Assembly (NCBI GenBank): GCA_037576195.1
Contig: CM075102.1
Coordinates: 33,042,745-33,106,744, forward strand
DNA from: Phytoseiulus persimilis
Lineage: Eukaryota > Arthropoda > Arachnida > Mesostigmata > Phytoseiidae
Direction of reading: 5' to 3'
DNA: 64,000 nucleotides
Shown: positions 1 to 14,000 of the stretch, one piece after another
How positions within the stretch are numbered: position 1 is the stretch's first letter
Layout of the letters: each line of letters begins with the position of its first letter
The notes under the pieces: model-generated
The model's input: the letters and a program-made list of their open reading frames with translations, nothing else
The model's database searches: none
Told to the model about the DNA's origin: nothing
Position numbers and translations under genes: made by a program

Positions 1-3000
1 GGACGGCCGACTGCTTGCACGTTCGAGCACGCACGAACTTCGAGCTGGCGGACGAGAAATAATGTGAATGTCGAGCATGGAAATCAGTTGAAAAGTCCGC
101 GGCACGAAGGATACATCGAGGTCAAAAGCACGACTCCGCTGGTGAGTAGGCATACGCAGAATTCCTGTGGACATTTATCAGACTGAATGTCGCTCGTTCA
201 TTAGGCAAATAATTAAGCAGAACACGAGACAAACGCTGCAGTGGCGTCGCCTTCACTTGGAGTACTCTGCGCCGCACGGCCGCATTTCCCCCACGCGCCG
301 CCGCCGCCTCGTCGTTTCCATCTCTAGAGGCTCTGCGTCCAGGAGAGGCACTGGTCGCGATTTCCATTCTCGTTCTCGGCGCGCGAGCTGCGTACTCGGC
401 GAAAACTCGGTTCATCTACCCTTTCTCGGTGTTGAGGCGGCGGTTTTTACCGGAGAAGTTACGGGCGATAGCTTCGTTCGGTGGGAGGGGAACAAACAAG
501 CACGACGCCCTGGCTTCGAAGTCCCCGAACAACAGCTCAAAACGTTTCCAGACTCGAACCCCGACTCCTCTCAAAACTGTTATTGCTGAACAGCTCCCGC
601 GAAGTGAGCTCGCCCCGCTCGATGATTCACTGGAGCCGGCTCCCCGTCGGCCTTTGATTCAATCCATTCACTGACCACTCTGCGGTCTCCATTTAATCTT
701 GCGGAGATTCCTTCAGTCTTCCATCCGGCTCGTTTGCCACTCGCGCGGGCGGGTGGGCAGGCGGCAGCCCATCGAATGAACTACACTGCTGGCGCACGAT
801 ACGCACTTAGAGCATGGGACGTGTGTGAAAACATCTGGCTGCTCGCTCTCGCCGCCATTCCTACTGCTGCCGTTCATCGCCGAGCTCCGTTCGATATGTC
901 GATGTTGTTGGTGTTGATGTTGCCAAAGGAAGCATCTGAAGAGAGTGGCAGGAACAACTTTTTGCCATTTCCCTCCTCGAAACCACTTCTTCCCAGTGAC
1001 TGCTCCCCGGCCCGCCGACGCCCGCTCGGGTTATTCCTTCCTCGCGAGCCTGTATACCACCGCCAGGATTTCCCGGCTGGCGACTGGTCGGACCACTTCA
1101 GTGTATCACTTATTGATTACACAGCAGTCGCGCACGCATATATCTACGCGAACGTATCCACGGATACTTACGGCCATACATTCACGCTCCTCTTCCCCCG
1201 CCAACACCTACTGCGGCCAACTCTGACCAGCTGAGGGGGCCTTGCCCTCACCTCGACATCCTTGCTGTCGGACAACTCTCACGTGTCATGAGCTCGTTAG
1301 GCGATGTGTTCGATTCCTTCGCGGGAACAACTCCAGGATACTCCCCGACGTACAAACAATCCGCGGATGTGATAATTCAATCGAAGCCCTCGTTGAAGGG
1401 TTCTGCCGTTCGCTCCCACAAAGATCTGGCTCACGGACCGGTTTGCAAACAGCACTCGAAGCTGCCGGGACGACGGCTCGGGGACAAGGACCAAAATTAG
1501 ATCGACAAAGCAAGAATACAGAGGCGGAGAGTCGTCCAGCGATCGTGGTATGCCGGAGTTTGGTGTGGTCGCTCTGAAGATTTATTGCTTCGTTTCGACA
1601 GTCTCCCAGAGTCCCTCCCGCACGCGAGGAACCGAATTACAGCCGCCCGGTGAGCCGCCAACTCGGGCCCTGGCTCGACTCCCGGCTCCGTCGGAAGGCA
1701 GCGGAGCAACGGAGTCATCGCCATATCGAACGACGATATCGGAATATGAGAGCGGGAGCGTTTCCTCAGGTCCGAAATCGGCCGCCGAACGAGCGCAACC
1801 GGGGCCGGAGATTAAATCTGTTACGGCTACGCCCGCTGGACCCGTCGAACCAAGAAAAAAAAAATCAACTGCGACCGCGGAGTTCCCTGAGTCGATGATC
1901 TGTGCGCTGCGTTGTCGCTTTGCTCGACGGAAGAATGGGCTCTCGACACGGTCGCTTCGCTCTCCTCCACTCGTCGCCTCGCCGCGGCGAGGCACCGCAG
2001 CCGCTCGCCAGCAGCCAACTCATTGTCGATCATTTACGCGGCCGACGACGAGCCGTGCTAATGACGGAGAGCGTTCGGAACAAAAGAACCCCGCTCAAGA
2101 GACAACGGAGGACGCTGTATGTGCGTGCAAGCTCGCGTGCGTTTGGCTCTGCGGAAATGATTGGGATCTTCATTAAACGTAGCAAGAACACCCGGAGCCG
2201 CAGCGCAGAAATGATGCCCCAAACAGCGTCCACTTCGATCGAATGCCGATGTTGCGCGATCTCCGAGAGATTCCCGGGAGCAGGAACTTGGCGACTCCGG
2301 GACCCGCTCGTTGATGGCTCGGGAACTGAGAAAGCGTCCAAAGTTTCGTTGAGCGCACGCGACATAGAAGGTCGAAGATCTGTCTGTCGCGCGCCCACGA
2401 CGACGAGGGCGTGTGCGCGCGGCCGAAGAGGGATGTGGACCAGAGTCTGGGAAAAACGGCTCTGTCCCGGAGAATTCTTACAGGGTAGCGGCGCTTCCTC
2501 AGCAACTGTGCGTCTCCCGATAGCCGCGTGGTAATCGGTGGATGCTCCGAGGGTGATAAAAAATTAGAGACAAACTAAGAGAGATGGACCGAATGCAATA
2601 ACGCCGAAGGGGTCGGCCTTGCTCGGTCCAAGGTTGGCGCAGTATCGTTTCTATCCGCCGCAGCAGCGACAAAATCCATTGCTTTCTTCTGCGTCCGCTG
2701 TTCCACGGCCCGCTCAGTGGACTAACCGAACGGGCCACTATGGCGGGCTGAGCCGAGACCGGGCCGCGACGTCTTCTGTGCCACCATTAGGGATAATCCT
2801 ATCATTACTTGAGCCGCGATAAAGAAGGAGAAGCTTATCTCGTGAGACGATCGCCTGCCATCGCCGTTTCTGGCGGTGTTCCTCTCGTTGCCTCGTCCCG
2901 AGGCTCGTTCGGCCTCTGACGAAGGAAGTAGACGCGGCGGGGGCTACCAGTGGAAGTAGTCCCCTCGCTCGTCTCGACCAGCCCCCGCGATCGGAGAGAT

Positions 3001-5014
3001 AAAAGCTTTATATCTTTCGGCAATACACGCACTTGCACATTCATACCTTGCCATTGATTCGTTCCGTCCGCCATCGCCTCGAGAAAGAAGCTCTTTCTAT
3101 ACGATGACGACGCCGGCGGCGGAGACTAGCCCACTGAACTTCTATAGCGGGCGCCCATTTTGTCAGATTGATGCAGTGCTTATTGCGAGCTATTCCCAGC
3201 CTCCTCGATATGAAGAGGGATTGCGGCCGAGGCGATTGCATCACAATCGGAATACAATATTTCAACACGACCGCCTCTTCCGCTCGATCGGCGCGGCTCC
3301 AATCCGTTCTCCATTCTTCTCCACTGAACGTGACAATTGATACAGACACCGAAATCCGGGGTCGTCCATCCGCTCGGCTCTGACCGCGAGCGATTCGCGC
3401 CGAATCAGGTAGTCGGTGGCTAGGTGGGTGGATAGGTGACCGGGAGTCCGTCCCTGAGGGAAATTCTCCTTGTTAAGAAGTCATACGAACTGTTTTCCGC
3501 AAAGGAGGTGGGTGATCAATGTAATTGCCCGCTCGCTGATGCCGTTCCCGCCGCCGCCCCGCCGAACGGCCTCGTCGACCGGGCCCGGCGGCAACGCTTA
3601 GTGCCTTGCCACCACAAAGTATCTCATTTCGTTCGCTTTGTTTGTACACGTATCGCTGGGCTGATTCCGCATCCGTGCAGCCACGAGCGGAGAGAGCTCA
3701 GCACGACAGCGAACATCGTCACGGGACTCGGCGCCCCATCAACGAGGAGTGCACCCTTTCATCGTCCAAGGCGGTTCTCCTTGACTCCGATCACGACGCG
3801 CGCAACGAGCAGACGACTCCAGACGGAGCTTCTGCGGTTGGCGGGCGGGAAGACGCTTCTGACGGAGCGTCTGCTAACATAGGTTCCCGCCGCGCCCTAT
3901 TGCCGCAATCGCTCCGCGTGACGGAACTCCTCTTCACGGCAGCGCACGTCTCGAGAGGAAGGGCCCACCCTGATGACAAATGGAGGCAGTGATTTCAAAA
4001 CGAACCGCATCACATGCACGCTCGGATGAATCAACATTTCAGCCTGCCACCCCTCGACTCACCCGTCGGTGCCACCGTCGCGCCGAGCGAGTACGTCACG
4101 CGGTACCTTCCTTCTCCAGACAAGTCAAAGCCACCGTGATGGAACCGACTCGCGATCGTTCCCAGGGCGCTGATAGCGGGACGTAGGCGGTTCGAGGCGG
4201 TGGGAATCTTCAGAGGCACTTTTGAAGAAGCGGCTCCATCCGGAAGATTCGAATTATGGAAGATTACGAATGGTGTTCGTTGTCGCGGTCCGGCATGGAT
4301 CGCCTCCGCCCTGTTGAGAGAGCGTGACCGAGCAATGGGCATAAGCTCGCAGCGATTCCTCGGCGGGGCAATCAGACGGGGCCCGCGTCCAGACCCGAAC
4401 CGGTCTCCCGGAACCGAGTTCGGCGCGAGAGCTTCCCAGTCGGCAGGGCTCGTTGCAGTGAACGAACGAGTGTGCCGGCCGAGCAACCGACTACGTGTTT
4501 GTCGGGCCCGCGTCTTCATCCGAACCGCTGAGTTATCATACTGAAAAAAGTTCTTTCACGAAAGTAGTAGTCCTTCATCAAGCTGACTGCTGCGGGAGCT
4601 TGCTGACTGGCCGGCCGGGGGTGGCCCGAGTCGTTGGCGGGATCTCTTTGAGCTGAGCCAGCGTTTAAGTTCCGTCGTCGTTGGCCTCGCGGACCCTGTT
4701 ATTAGGCAGCCGACCCTTCGAGCGAGCGAGCCAGCGACCAACCGACCGACCGGTCAGACAGCCAGTCAACGGAGACGATCATATTTGGGGAATAAGCATA
4801 TTAATTGTCGAACACCGCTTATTAAAGACAGCGAACCGCTTTGCCGCAGGTTTCCGTGATCTCCCAGTAGCACGCCAACGGCGAAATCTGTTCGTCTCCG
4901 CATTCGCGGGGAGAAGGAGTCTCCTTCCCGAGAAGTTTCGCCAGCATCAGAAACGGGATGGACCGACAGCGACGTCGACTTCAGCGGCGGCGGCTGGAGA
5001 CTTAAGAGTTCAAG
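1..5014. other. 5' flank and presumed 5' UTR of the zinc-finger gene; no recognisable gene
   Basis: This GC- and CpG-rich stretch is open in several frames on both strands, and none of the translations resembles a protein I know. It holds cryptic four-base repeats, for example a GAGC/GACC/ACCG island at about 4720-4770. It lies directly upstream of the likely first coding exon at 5015, so promoter and 5' UTR sequence is the simplest reading. I could not place a transcription start or a TATA box. Confidence 0.35.
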
Positions 5015-8000
5015 ATGAAAGCGGCTTTCGAGCTTGAGTTGGGAACCGGAGACAAAGGAACCGGCACGAGCACCCACGGCAAACTCCAGGAGCGCGAAGC
5101 AGCCGAGGAGAACATGGAAGGCCCGGCTCCCAACTGCGAACCGCTTGTGTCCAAAGAAGATCAATTGGACATCCTTCTTGAGGCGGACGGCGCACCCGCA
5201 AGTGAGCGACCTAGCACGCAGGGGCGGCCGAAAGTGGGCAAGATCAAAAAGATGTCGGCAAAAACTCACTCATGAGGAGGAGAATCGTTCGCAGACAGGG
5301 GAAAATCTCAAACGAACCGCTCTCCTAAACGGGTGGAACCCCCACCGTTGGGAGAATGCGCGCCTGCTTCCTCTCTCGTTCCGCTCGTTCTCAGCAGCTG
5401 ATCCCGAACCTTATCTCCGCGTCCGTGATCCTGATTTGCGGCATCCTTCTGGGCTCTTCCAGTGGGTCATTACCTCGTATCTCCGAGCCCGTTTCCTTCA
5501 TGCCATCTGCGATTCACCCACAAAACATCGCTCGCCATCACATTAGGTATAGACAGCTCGCCGGTCGTCAGACACAATCTCGTTCCGATGCATTGATCGC
5601 CACAGTGGAAGTTGTTTGTGGAAATACTTTACACGTCATCATTACGTGCGGTCTCCGGCCTGCGGGAACATAAGCAAGGGAAACATCGGCTAAAAAGTTT
5701 GGGTAATCGCCGTGTTGCTAAAAGGACCTCTAATTGCAGAGGCAGTAACCCGGGCGCCGACCGCCCCCCCCCCCCTGCGCGCTCGCTCACAATTAGGCCG
5801 CAATGAAATCCATGGATAAAAACTGCTACAAATATCCCGAAGGTGCGTCGTGCACGTTCTGCGTTAATCACGCCGATTATTACGCCGCGCGAGTGAGAGT
5901 TACACGCGTTCTGCGATTTATACAGTCTGCAAACAATCTCGTCAATCGCACCTCACGCCCGCTTGCACGCCCGCCCGCCCGCCACACTCAGCTTCTCCCG
6001 GAAGTAACAACAAACGTGTTGCGCGGACGGGCATTCAAACGCGCGTCGCACACACAAACTCTGGGAACGACTTGTGGAAGGCTCCCATTGTCGCTTCTCC
6101 CCGAATCGAATCGCTCGTTTCAGCCCCGGTCGGTTGTCGATTCCAAAGCCTACATGAAGAATCTCTCCTTCATTCGTTCCCCTGGCTCGTATGTTCGGGA
6201 GCCCCGCGGTCATCTGTTGGTCGGCTGGACGGTCGGGCCCGAGTAGAGGAACGACATTTTTCATCGACTTCAATGGGCTCTCAGACGGCCCATTGGACTC
6301 CAATAACACTCGCTCCACGCCTCTTCTCCCATTCAACCCCCTTCTGCTCCTAATTTGTTTCGTTGAAAAACGGCGTGCGCGACACAACGCTCGAGAGAGA
6401 TTCGAGGGAATTCCGTCGACTCCTTTCCGATATCGACGGAGGGTAGAACCGCGCTTCGAGGTCGGGACGTGAAGAGTCTCCAGCGTGCCCATCTGTTCGG
6501 AAGGAGCCATCGCCTAACGAACGGTCAGCGTCTTTTCTTGAGCGTGGTCGGAGGGAGATTCCCGACGAGCCCACTCACCGAAGTATTGAATGTCGGAGAC
6601 GCTTTGTAACGCCCGGGGTTCGGGCGAAGCCCGCTCATCCCTGAGATTGACTCGGTGGACCAACTTTCACTCGGTTGGATGCCAACAGTCTGCTGCCCGG
6701 TTGAAACCAAAAAGTGCTTGGGAGGAAAGCTGCTCCCACGAACCGTGAAGGGTATGTGGAGAGCAAGAGACTCTGGCCGAGACCGACGGCGAGACGATAT
6801 TGAAAAAGTTTGCCAGCCATCACACCACAGGCCGTGAAGGAGGCCGGCCTGGTAGCCGCCTCAGCGAGGAGGGGGCGGCAAAACGCACGTTTCCATATGG
6901 TTACAACCATATAGGGCCGGGCGTATATATATATATATACTCGTATACTTTCACCCTCTCCTTGCTTTCACCGTTCGCAGAAGAAACTGTTTCTGGTGAG
7001 CGCGGCCGACCAAATCCTGGCAAGGTACTTCGAGGTGTTGGCTGCGCGCGTTCGGGAACGCTCGAGGAGGAGTGCGAACCGCGCGTTGAGGTCTGAGCCC
7101 AGGGTCGGCTGTGCGAGAGACCGCTTCGCGACGGGTGCAGCCACTCCGCTTGCATCTGGCAAAGATGAACCTGTGAAAGGCAATCGGATAGAGTGCGATA
7201 GCACTCCCGCCGGCGATAACCATCTTCGACACCAAATCACATCTCGCAGACCACGACACCGCTCCCTGCGAAGCCGCCACCGCGGTCGCCTCCGCAGACA
7301 CCGGACGACAACTCTTGGATTTGAGCCAGGCGAACGGGCGAGCTGAGCATTGGCCCAAGGGACAATCAGCAACGTTTGATTTGATTCAATTCGATTCTCC
7401 TCGGCAGTCGGGAGGGGAGTCCGCCTCGTAGACACTCTCGCTGGTTGGGCGAACACCACCAGCGATGCGAGATGGAGTTTTCCGTCATCTCCTCCGATGC
7501 CATTGCTGTTGTCGCGGAGGACGTCGCCGATTTATGTCTCGACGACACCACGCCGACAACAGGACCTCGCTATGCTTCGGGAGAATAGCTTTCCGGGAGA
7601 GAAACGCTCATGTTTTTGCGATGTTTGACCTCATAGATCCAACGATCGATCACGGTCGCGGCGACCTTCGGCTCAGTGCCGAGAATCTCTCTCCGTCCGC
7701 CTCCTTCGTCGCCTCGCTCTTTCCCCGCGTCCCGACGTTTCCGGAGCGTTCCCCAGTCTCAGTAATTAACTCCGTTTTGAATCAGAACTACGATTCCGGA
7801 ACGTGCGCGTTGGTCGCAGTGAGATCATCGTGGCGCGATGCTTTTCTAGAGATACGCCCGAACTCCCTCGTGTTGGGGCCGCTTCGTTCGCGATCCGGCT
7901 TCGTCGTTGGGAGGAGGATGCCACCTTTGACCCGAAAAGTCTTTCCACATTCATTCTGGCCCCGGACCTCCTGACCCCTCGGGCTCAGAGCTGTCCTCGG

Positions 8001-11000
8001 CTCCCCTCCCCCCGATGCACCGTAGTCCCGCTCGCATCCTGGTGTCGATCCAAGATAAATCTCGTTCCTGTCTGTGGGCGATGTGCATCGTGGTGTCACT
8101 TCCTATGAATCCGATTCGGCCCGGTGTTGGACTCCCCGGAGTAACGTCCCCATTTCCTGTGAGCTCTGTCGTTGTGATTATCAATTAACACCAAATTATC
8201 CGCTGGGCCAACAGTCCTTGCCACATTCGCGCCGTCAGTCGGAGCAGCTACAAAGCATCAACGCTGCATCGAGGCTCCTCGCGCGACCGACCGGGTGGAT
8301 GGCGCGACGGTCAGGTTATTAACTGATATGGAGACGCGCATTTTTCCGTCATGATCATCGAGAACGGCCCGCGGCGACAATACAGACGGCTTTCAGAATC
8401 ACCTCAGGCCAAAAGAGTTGCCGCCGCGCAAACTGTGTCAATGCACGCTCTCTCGCTCGCTCACCTGGCTCGGACACCGCTTCCCTCCGAGCGGACATGA
8501 TCTCTGAAATTATTTCGTTTACGAGGAGACATTGAGAGCAAATAGAAATTATTTTACAACCCGACCCTGATGGTGCTCGTCGAGGCGCTCCGAGCCCCCT
8601 TTATGAGTTTTTTAGCGTTTGCCACCCAGCCTTTCAACGTCTTCGAATCCGCTCGTGAGTTCAGGACACCACTCGTTCGCCGTTACCCTTCGGTCTTGTA
8701 TGTACCCCTCGAACCGATTCTCCCGATGGAGCAAACTTTCGAATTCAGGTGAGATCCCAGGGAGGGCGGACGCTAATAGAACTCCTGGCGACGGCGATCT
8801 CCACTCAGTCGAGCTCCTCCTCATCCTTTCGTGAACCAAAATCGGATCCGCAGTTGACCGCGGATGCTGCACGGCCAGAACGACTCGGGATCTCGGACTG
8901 CGATCATACCCATCGCGAACAGGGACGATGTTTCTGAAAATCCCCCAAAACTCGAAGTCTGCCATTCTCCCTCCGGGAGGGTCGGTCTCCTCGTGGGCGT
9001 CGACTCCGCAACGACAGCAGTCTCAGATATTTTCTGCTTTACTCTGCTCCTGCTTTAGTCCTTGGCGGTGTTGTTGCAGCCAGAGCCGTCTTCTACAGGA
9101 GAAAGTGCCGCACAGGAAAGGAATGACGAGGATTCGTCTTCGTTCTCCTGTGCGGCTCCTCGTTTGGGGCAGGACGCAGCAGTGACGGTCGAAGAATATT
9201 TATGATCCAACTTCAGATGCAACAACGATGACTTCCCGAACGACGAGCCCTTCGTTTATTCTTCGTTTCTTCCGCTGCAAGCCACGACCACGGCCGCGGA
9301 CGTAAACAAGAACCTCTTGCGGAGGCCTTTGCGATTCCGTTCGTCGCTGGAGTGGTTGAGGGGCCGGAACCCAGCAAGACGGGACCTCATTCGAGGTCCT
9401 GAAAGGTGTATGGCCGTCATATTTGTCGCGCACTACTCAACCATCCGCTATTGGCCGCTTTCCTCCGTCCGGCCCGAGTCGAGACCCTGTTTCCTGAGCG
9501 AAGAATGCGGGACAGACCGAGCGACTCGGATTCGCGACACTACAAAAGCTCTGCGCGACGGGAAGAAGGAGAAGAACAAAGTAGCCCCTTTGACCGTGTT
9601 CTCTCAGGGTTAATTTCCGGAACGCAACTGGTCCCGGGCGAGTGACTAATTGCTGGCGGTTGGTCGGCTGGTCGGACGGGCGGGCGGGCAGGCAAACAGG
9701 CGCGTTCAAAACACGACATGAAAAATGGGGACATCCTCTTCAGCTAACCCGTTGCGACGTCGAAACGCCCGCAGAAACGAAGCCCAGAAGCCAACTCGGA
9801 GTTCCGTCACCAGACAGATTCCAAGCCTTCTGGGAAATGCGAAACCAGTAACTTCTTCCATCCCGCTCTAATTAGATTGCGATCCTCCGACTTGCCAGCA
9901 CGAAAAATCCTGGAGTAGATGTCCTGATGACGTCGATATCTTTACAGCTTTGCGTCCCGATTGTTTGTGTGTGTGTCACCGCCCTTACGCAGAGCCCACC
10001 ATCTCTCCTGAATGATTGTCGGCCAAAGGCACCGGCGTTAGTGGTGAGCCATGACGAACAGCGGAACCATTAGATGCAGGAGAGCACATAACCGAACAAG
10101 CTATCCAGAGATTTATGCTGTTATTTTGAAGCCCTCGATTTGTTTCCTCCCGAATCCCTATCCAGCCTGAACGAGGCATTGCCAACGTTTATTGTTATTG
10201 GACAGGACACGACCCATCCCCATGCCGTCCGATGACCAATGACTGAAGGCCCGACAACGGGGTAGGAAGAAGCCGCGAAGAAAAAACAGTGGCCGCGCAA
10301 ACGCCTTCCTCGACTGCGGATCGCACCAACGAACCAACGGACAAAGGAGTCACCCGCCGGGCAAGCTTCCACGGAAACCTAAAGTTTTGCGAGAGGCCAC
10401 GTCATTGATACCCGAGGTTCTTTACTCAGGTCCTGTTGTGTCTCTGGGACTGCTCCGGTGTTGCCGTTCCCGCCATCGCCAGACTCCGGTTTGAAATCGA
10501 AGTTTTGACTTTTTTATTTGCGGCGATTCCGAAACGATTTCTTCGGTTCACAATGTGCTCCTGGTATTGCGACTTCCAGTGCAGCGATGTGTTCGGAGGA
10601 GAGAGCAGGGAGGCAGCTGCGAAAAGTAGGACGAGGGAATGACAAAAGTGCCGGCAATGGAGGGAGCTTGCGGATCTAAAGGCTTGTAAATTGTTGGTTT
10701 TCAGGACAAACAAATAAACATACGGCGCAAAGGAAGCAAAGAGTAGGCTATCGGAAGATACGAGAGAGCCCTGCGAGCAAGAGAGGAGTTTCGAAGGGAG
10801 AATGGGAAAAACCTGCGGGAGCAGTAACTGACACAGCAAAGGGATTCTGGGACCGATGGGAGAAAAAGAGAAGAGACGAAGAATCCTCAACGGTCACAAA
10901 TTTACCGCAAATCGCAGTAGATGTCACGGCGCGCTCGCAAAACCGAAGCTGTAAAAGCTTCCAAGGTTTTGTTTCTCCCCGCGTTCCTGTTGGTGCGTGT

Positions 11001-14000
11001 TCCCAGAGATTTCACTAAACTCACTCGAAAACATCTATAAGATGGGAATTCCGGAGCTGTGGGATGATTGCCTCCCCCCGTCCTCTGGTCTAGTCATGAC
11101 GGTCCGTTGTGACCCAGAATGTCACCTCTGTCATCAGTCCGAAGAGCATGGGAACCCTGGAGTCATGGCTTCGGACAACGGCAATGTTTCTTCTTTTTTT
11201 TCGGAGTGGCGCGTTTCGCGCTGACCGCGCAATGATCTCGTCCATCCAATCGGTCATCCCATGAAGTCTCGATCATTCTTTTCCCCTGAAAGACATCGCA
11301 TGGCTCCTTTCGCTTTCCCGGCGAATCCGTCTCCCGGTTTCCTCTCTCCCATTTTTCGCCGTCTCTCTCCTGGTGCCGTTCGGTGGCCCTTGACTTGTTC
11401 AAGAGTTCGGCTCCTTATGGATTTAATGACGCGAAAGAACAAACCGACGGCTGAGCGAGCGGACAAACGTTGCTTGCTTGGTTGGTGGTTAGTTGCCCTT
11501 GGTCGCCCGCTCGGTCTCTCGGCCGGCCGGTCGTTCGGTCGGTCGGCTGCTTGTTCGATTGAAATACAACTTTTCGAGGTTGCTGGAGTCGAATGGTTTC
11601 GAGCGAATCTACTGGCTGGCGGATCTTTGTCCGTCCCCGTGATCGCTTGGATCCTCCTCCCAGTTGGTTCCTCGTTACTTTCCTTTCTCGTTTTTGTCTT
11701 CCGTCTGATCTCAAGCGCAAGAGTAGATGTCCCGATTCCAGAGTCCCACGTTTGCCCACCTCTCCCTCGACAATGTGAACAACTTGTTTATAAAATTGAC
11801 CAAGCACCGAATCGGGTCCCTCGTTCCTCAGCCGCTTCGGCGAGTATCTCATGGCCCGGACTGAATGAACATTTGCCGGCAGCGAGCTCCGGGTCCCGAC
11901 AGAACCTTTCGAAGACAACTTCGGACTCGTCAACGGCCTCATCAGCCCTCTTCGGCTTATCTGAGGCTTCCACTCGGGGCGCGTGCAAAAACCCGACGAC
12001 GAACAACTGCTCAAACAAGTTCAGCCAACGAGTGGCGGAGCAGCAACCGGACCGCCGAGCAACCAGTCAAACGACGACAAGAGCTTTTGCTTGAAACATA
12101 CTACGAGCGCGCAGTCGAACCTGTTTGCCAAACAAGCGACCGAGAGGAGAGGAACTGCGGGAGAACGGGAAGAAGCACACGCAGCCTCGAATCGAATCGA
12201 ACATCGATAACGCCTCCAAAAACGCACATCTCATGCTCTTTCTTTCCGTGGAAAAAAACAACGGGAAACATCGGAGGAGAACTCGTTCCACAAACGAACA
12301 GCCAAACGTAGAAACGGGCAGATTTTGGTGCCAGTGGCTGTTAAGCACGTTTTTCGCTTGTTGCCAAACAACCAACAAGCGCGAGGTTCGCGACCGGGCA
12401 ACCAACGAAGATGCCAACGATAAGAACTCTTGAGGACGAGTCTTTCAGAAGCTTGTGCATTCGCAACGTCTGCCATTTCAACGGGGCGTTTCCAGCACAC
12501 TGATCCAGCAACGGTCTCTCGAGTCTCTCCCTCCGGATAATCAGGAGGAGTGCCGCGAACGACACCGAGGAACAGAATGGTCACATCGGAGGTGCGAATC
12601 CGAAACTGCCGTGGAACTGGTCACCCGGATGCTCCGGCGATGACAAAGCAAGCTTCCCTCACAATGAGAGACGGCAGTCGTAGACATGAACGATTGTGGA
12701 AACATTGACAGTTCAGTAAATCCCTATCTCATGCACGACTTACTCTCTTCATGGATTTCGGCGAACCCGTGATTTCGAGCACAGACAGAAAATACTGAAT
12801 TGATCCCGCCATCTCGAATTGCAAGAAAATCGTGTGCCCATCGGCCCGTTTGCACCTGGGAAAATGTATCATGCTCGTTTCTACCTCAGAGTCAGACGTA
12901 CGCCCCTTCACGTAACGGCATCGGGTCAACAAGTTTTTGAATACAGGAATGCTGAATTCCCTCAGATTTTCTTTGAAGCTCGGATTGAGCTTTCGGATAG
13001 TTTCATATTGCTCTCCCGTAGAGCCGAGACCATGCACCCGCAGTTCAGGTGGATAGGATTGAGGTGAGGGCTCGGTCAGTAATCCCATGTAGCACCGCTC
13101 AAACCATCGTTCCATGGGGGTGGAGCCATGTATCGAGTCGTTTTCTTGCATGAATATAAAATCCGGACCATGGAACTGCGTCTGAAAATGGCAGTCGGAC
13201 ATTCTCTGAGGTGCGCTCATGGGCTTTAAAGGTCTTTCTCAAAGGTGTCAGAGATGCGACTTCAGGCTTGCTTTCGGCGGAAACCGCAGCCCAAACCATC
13301 TCCGGAGCTCGACCAGAGTTCCGACTTAAGATGTCGAGACACTTTTCCTCGCGAAAACCCGGCCCATAGTGGTGGAAACCGCAGGTCCATGGAGATTGAA
13401 ATATTCTCCAAGAATATGTACAACCGCTTGCCACCTTGAGTCCATTTCGAGGGAGCCCTCTGGGTGAATTATCCGATTTGTAATACGATGCTTTGGGAAA
13501 TAAGGCGTAGGCGCCATCTCAGATGTTGGGCAACGGCACACATTCTTCTTCTGCTTCGGCCGACAGTCACCGACAGATCGAGATCGGCTTTCATTCTGGA
13601 GGTATTCGACCCAGACTCCAAGAGGTCACGCCCAAGCTTCTCCCCATCGCGTTTAGCCACTCCAGGATTTCTGGAAACATCGTCGATGTATTCGCACGGG
13701 TCCTCCGATGAATTGCGCATCTCACATTTCGGACGACCTAGTTTGATCGCAATTTTGGTCATTCAGGGACCGCTGTCACGGTAGATAGGAATCGAAGCTT
13801 TTTTGGTATCATCGAATGTGCATTTACAGGCCATAATGTTGCCGAGCAGGAAAATCACTCGGCCGCTCGACCAACTCATCTACTCCCTGATGGTGTGTGC
13901 TGACTTCAGGAAGATTAGACTTCGAAAAAAAAAGAACCGGCTCCCAGAGTTCCTTCTGCTTCAAGGAGATGGTGCAGCTCTGGTCCCGAAACCATCCTCG

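Noticed and set aside
11261-12094. 277-codon plus-strand frame as a gene
   Set aside because: Lies inside the zinc-finger intron, the opposite strand is open for 199 codons over much of it, and no domain or splice support exists.
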